DNA of 5,857 nucleotides from Acidiphilium sp. CAG:727 (GTDB lineage Bacteria > Bacillota > Clostridia > Christensenellales > Borkfalkiaceae), in assembly GCA_000437515.1 (NCBI GenBank), contig FR898449.1, positions 1,730-7,586 of the forward strand, in the 5' to 3' direction. Position 1 is the first letter of the stretch; the number at the start of each line of letters is the position of its first letter. Shown here piece by piece: positions 5,845 to 5,857 of this stretch. The notes beneath the pieces are model-generated. The model ran no database searches. It was given only the letters and a program-made list of their open reading frames with translations, and had not been told where the DNA came from. The position numbers and the translations under genes were made by a program.

Positions 5845-5857
5845 CGGCGTAACGCCG
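5845..5857 (+). other. Short hairpin at window edge, possible start of serS terminator
   Basis: CGGCG and CGCCG pair across a TAA loop, beginning 17 bases after the first serS stop codon. The window ends at the last base of the stem, so any following T run cannot be seen. It may be the serS terminator or chance. Confidence 0.3.

Noticed and set aside
1..5857. Mobile elements, CRISPR arrays, defence genes, tRNA or rRNA
   Set aside because: No transposase or integrase motifs, no direct-repeat arrays and no tRNA-like folds with a T-loop signature were seen on either strand.

Overview
The window looks like a chromosomal segment from a bacterium of the Bacillota, probably an uncultured member of class Clostridia. 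The evidence is a cysE-cysS operon under a T-box leader, sigma-A type promoters (TTGACA/TATGAT, TTGCAT/TATAAT) with 17-bp spacers, AGGAGG-type ribosome binding sites, a moderate GC content and a short (206 aa) serine acetyltransferase. The genus cannot be read from the sequence. There is no sign of phage, insertion sequence, CRISPR, rRNA or tRNA.

Layout. Positions 83-1555 (minus) encode a 490-aa predicted lipoprotein with no family I recognise. Positions 1556-1959 are a 404-bp gene-free region. It holds a consensus minus-strand promoter, a structured RNA of about 173 nt that ends in an intrinsic terminator, and a further leader segment before the lipoprotein start. Positions 1960-3351 (minus) encode cysteinyl-tRNA synthetase (cysS) and 3480-4100 (minus) encode serine O-acetyltransferase (cysE); cysE is transcribed first. 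Positions 4124-4395 (minus) form a complete T-box riboswitch with Stem I, a UGC specifier, a Stem II pseudoknot, Stem III, an antiterminator bulge and a terminator. Its promoter lies at 4402-4430. The divergent serS promoter is at 4460-4488, and seryl-tRNA synthetase is at 4532-5827 (plus), ending in three tandem TAA codons.

How the parts fit. CysE acetylates serine to start cysteine synthesis and CysS charges tRNA-Cys. The T-box senses uncharged tRNA-Cys and lets both genes be transcribed when cysteine is short. SerS, transcribed from the opposite strand of the same 430-bp region, draws on the same serine pool but has only a short leader and no T-box.

The part least explained by known biology is the leader or small RNA between cysS and the lipoprotein gene. 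It has a near-perfect promoter, an 8-bp closed stem, a hairpin that covers a Shine-Dalgarno sequence, a possible four-residue ORF and a strong terminator, all upstream of an orphan lipoprotein. I could not match it to a riboswitch class I know.
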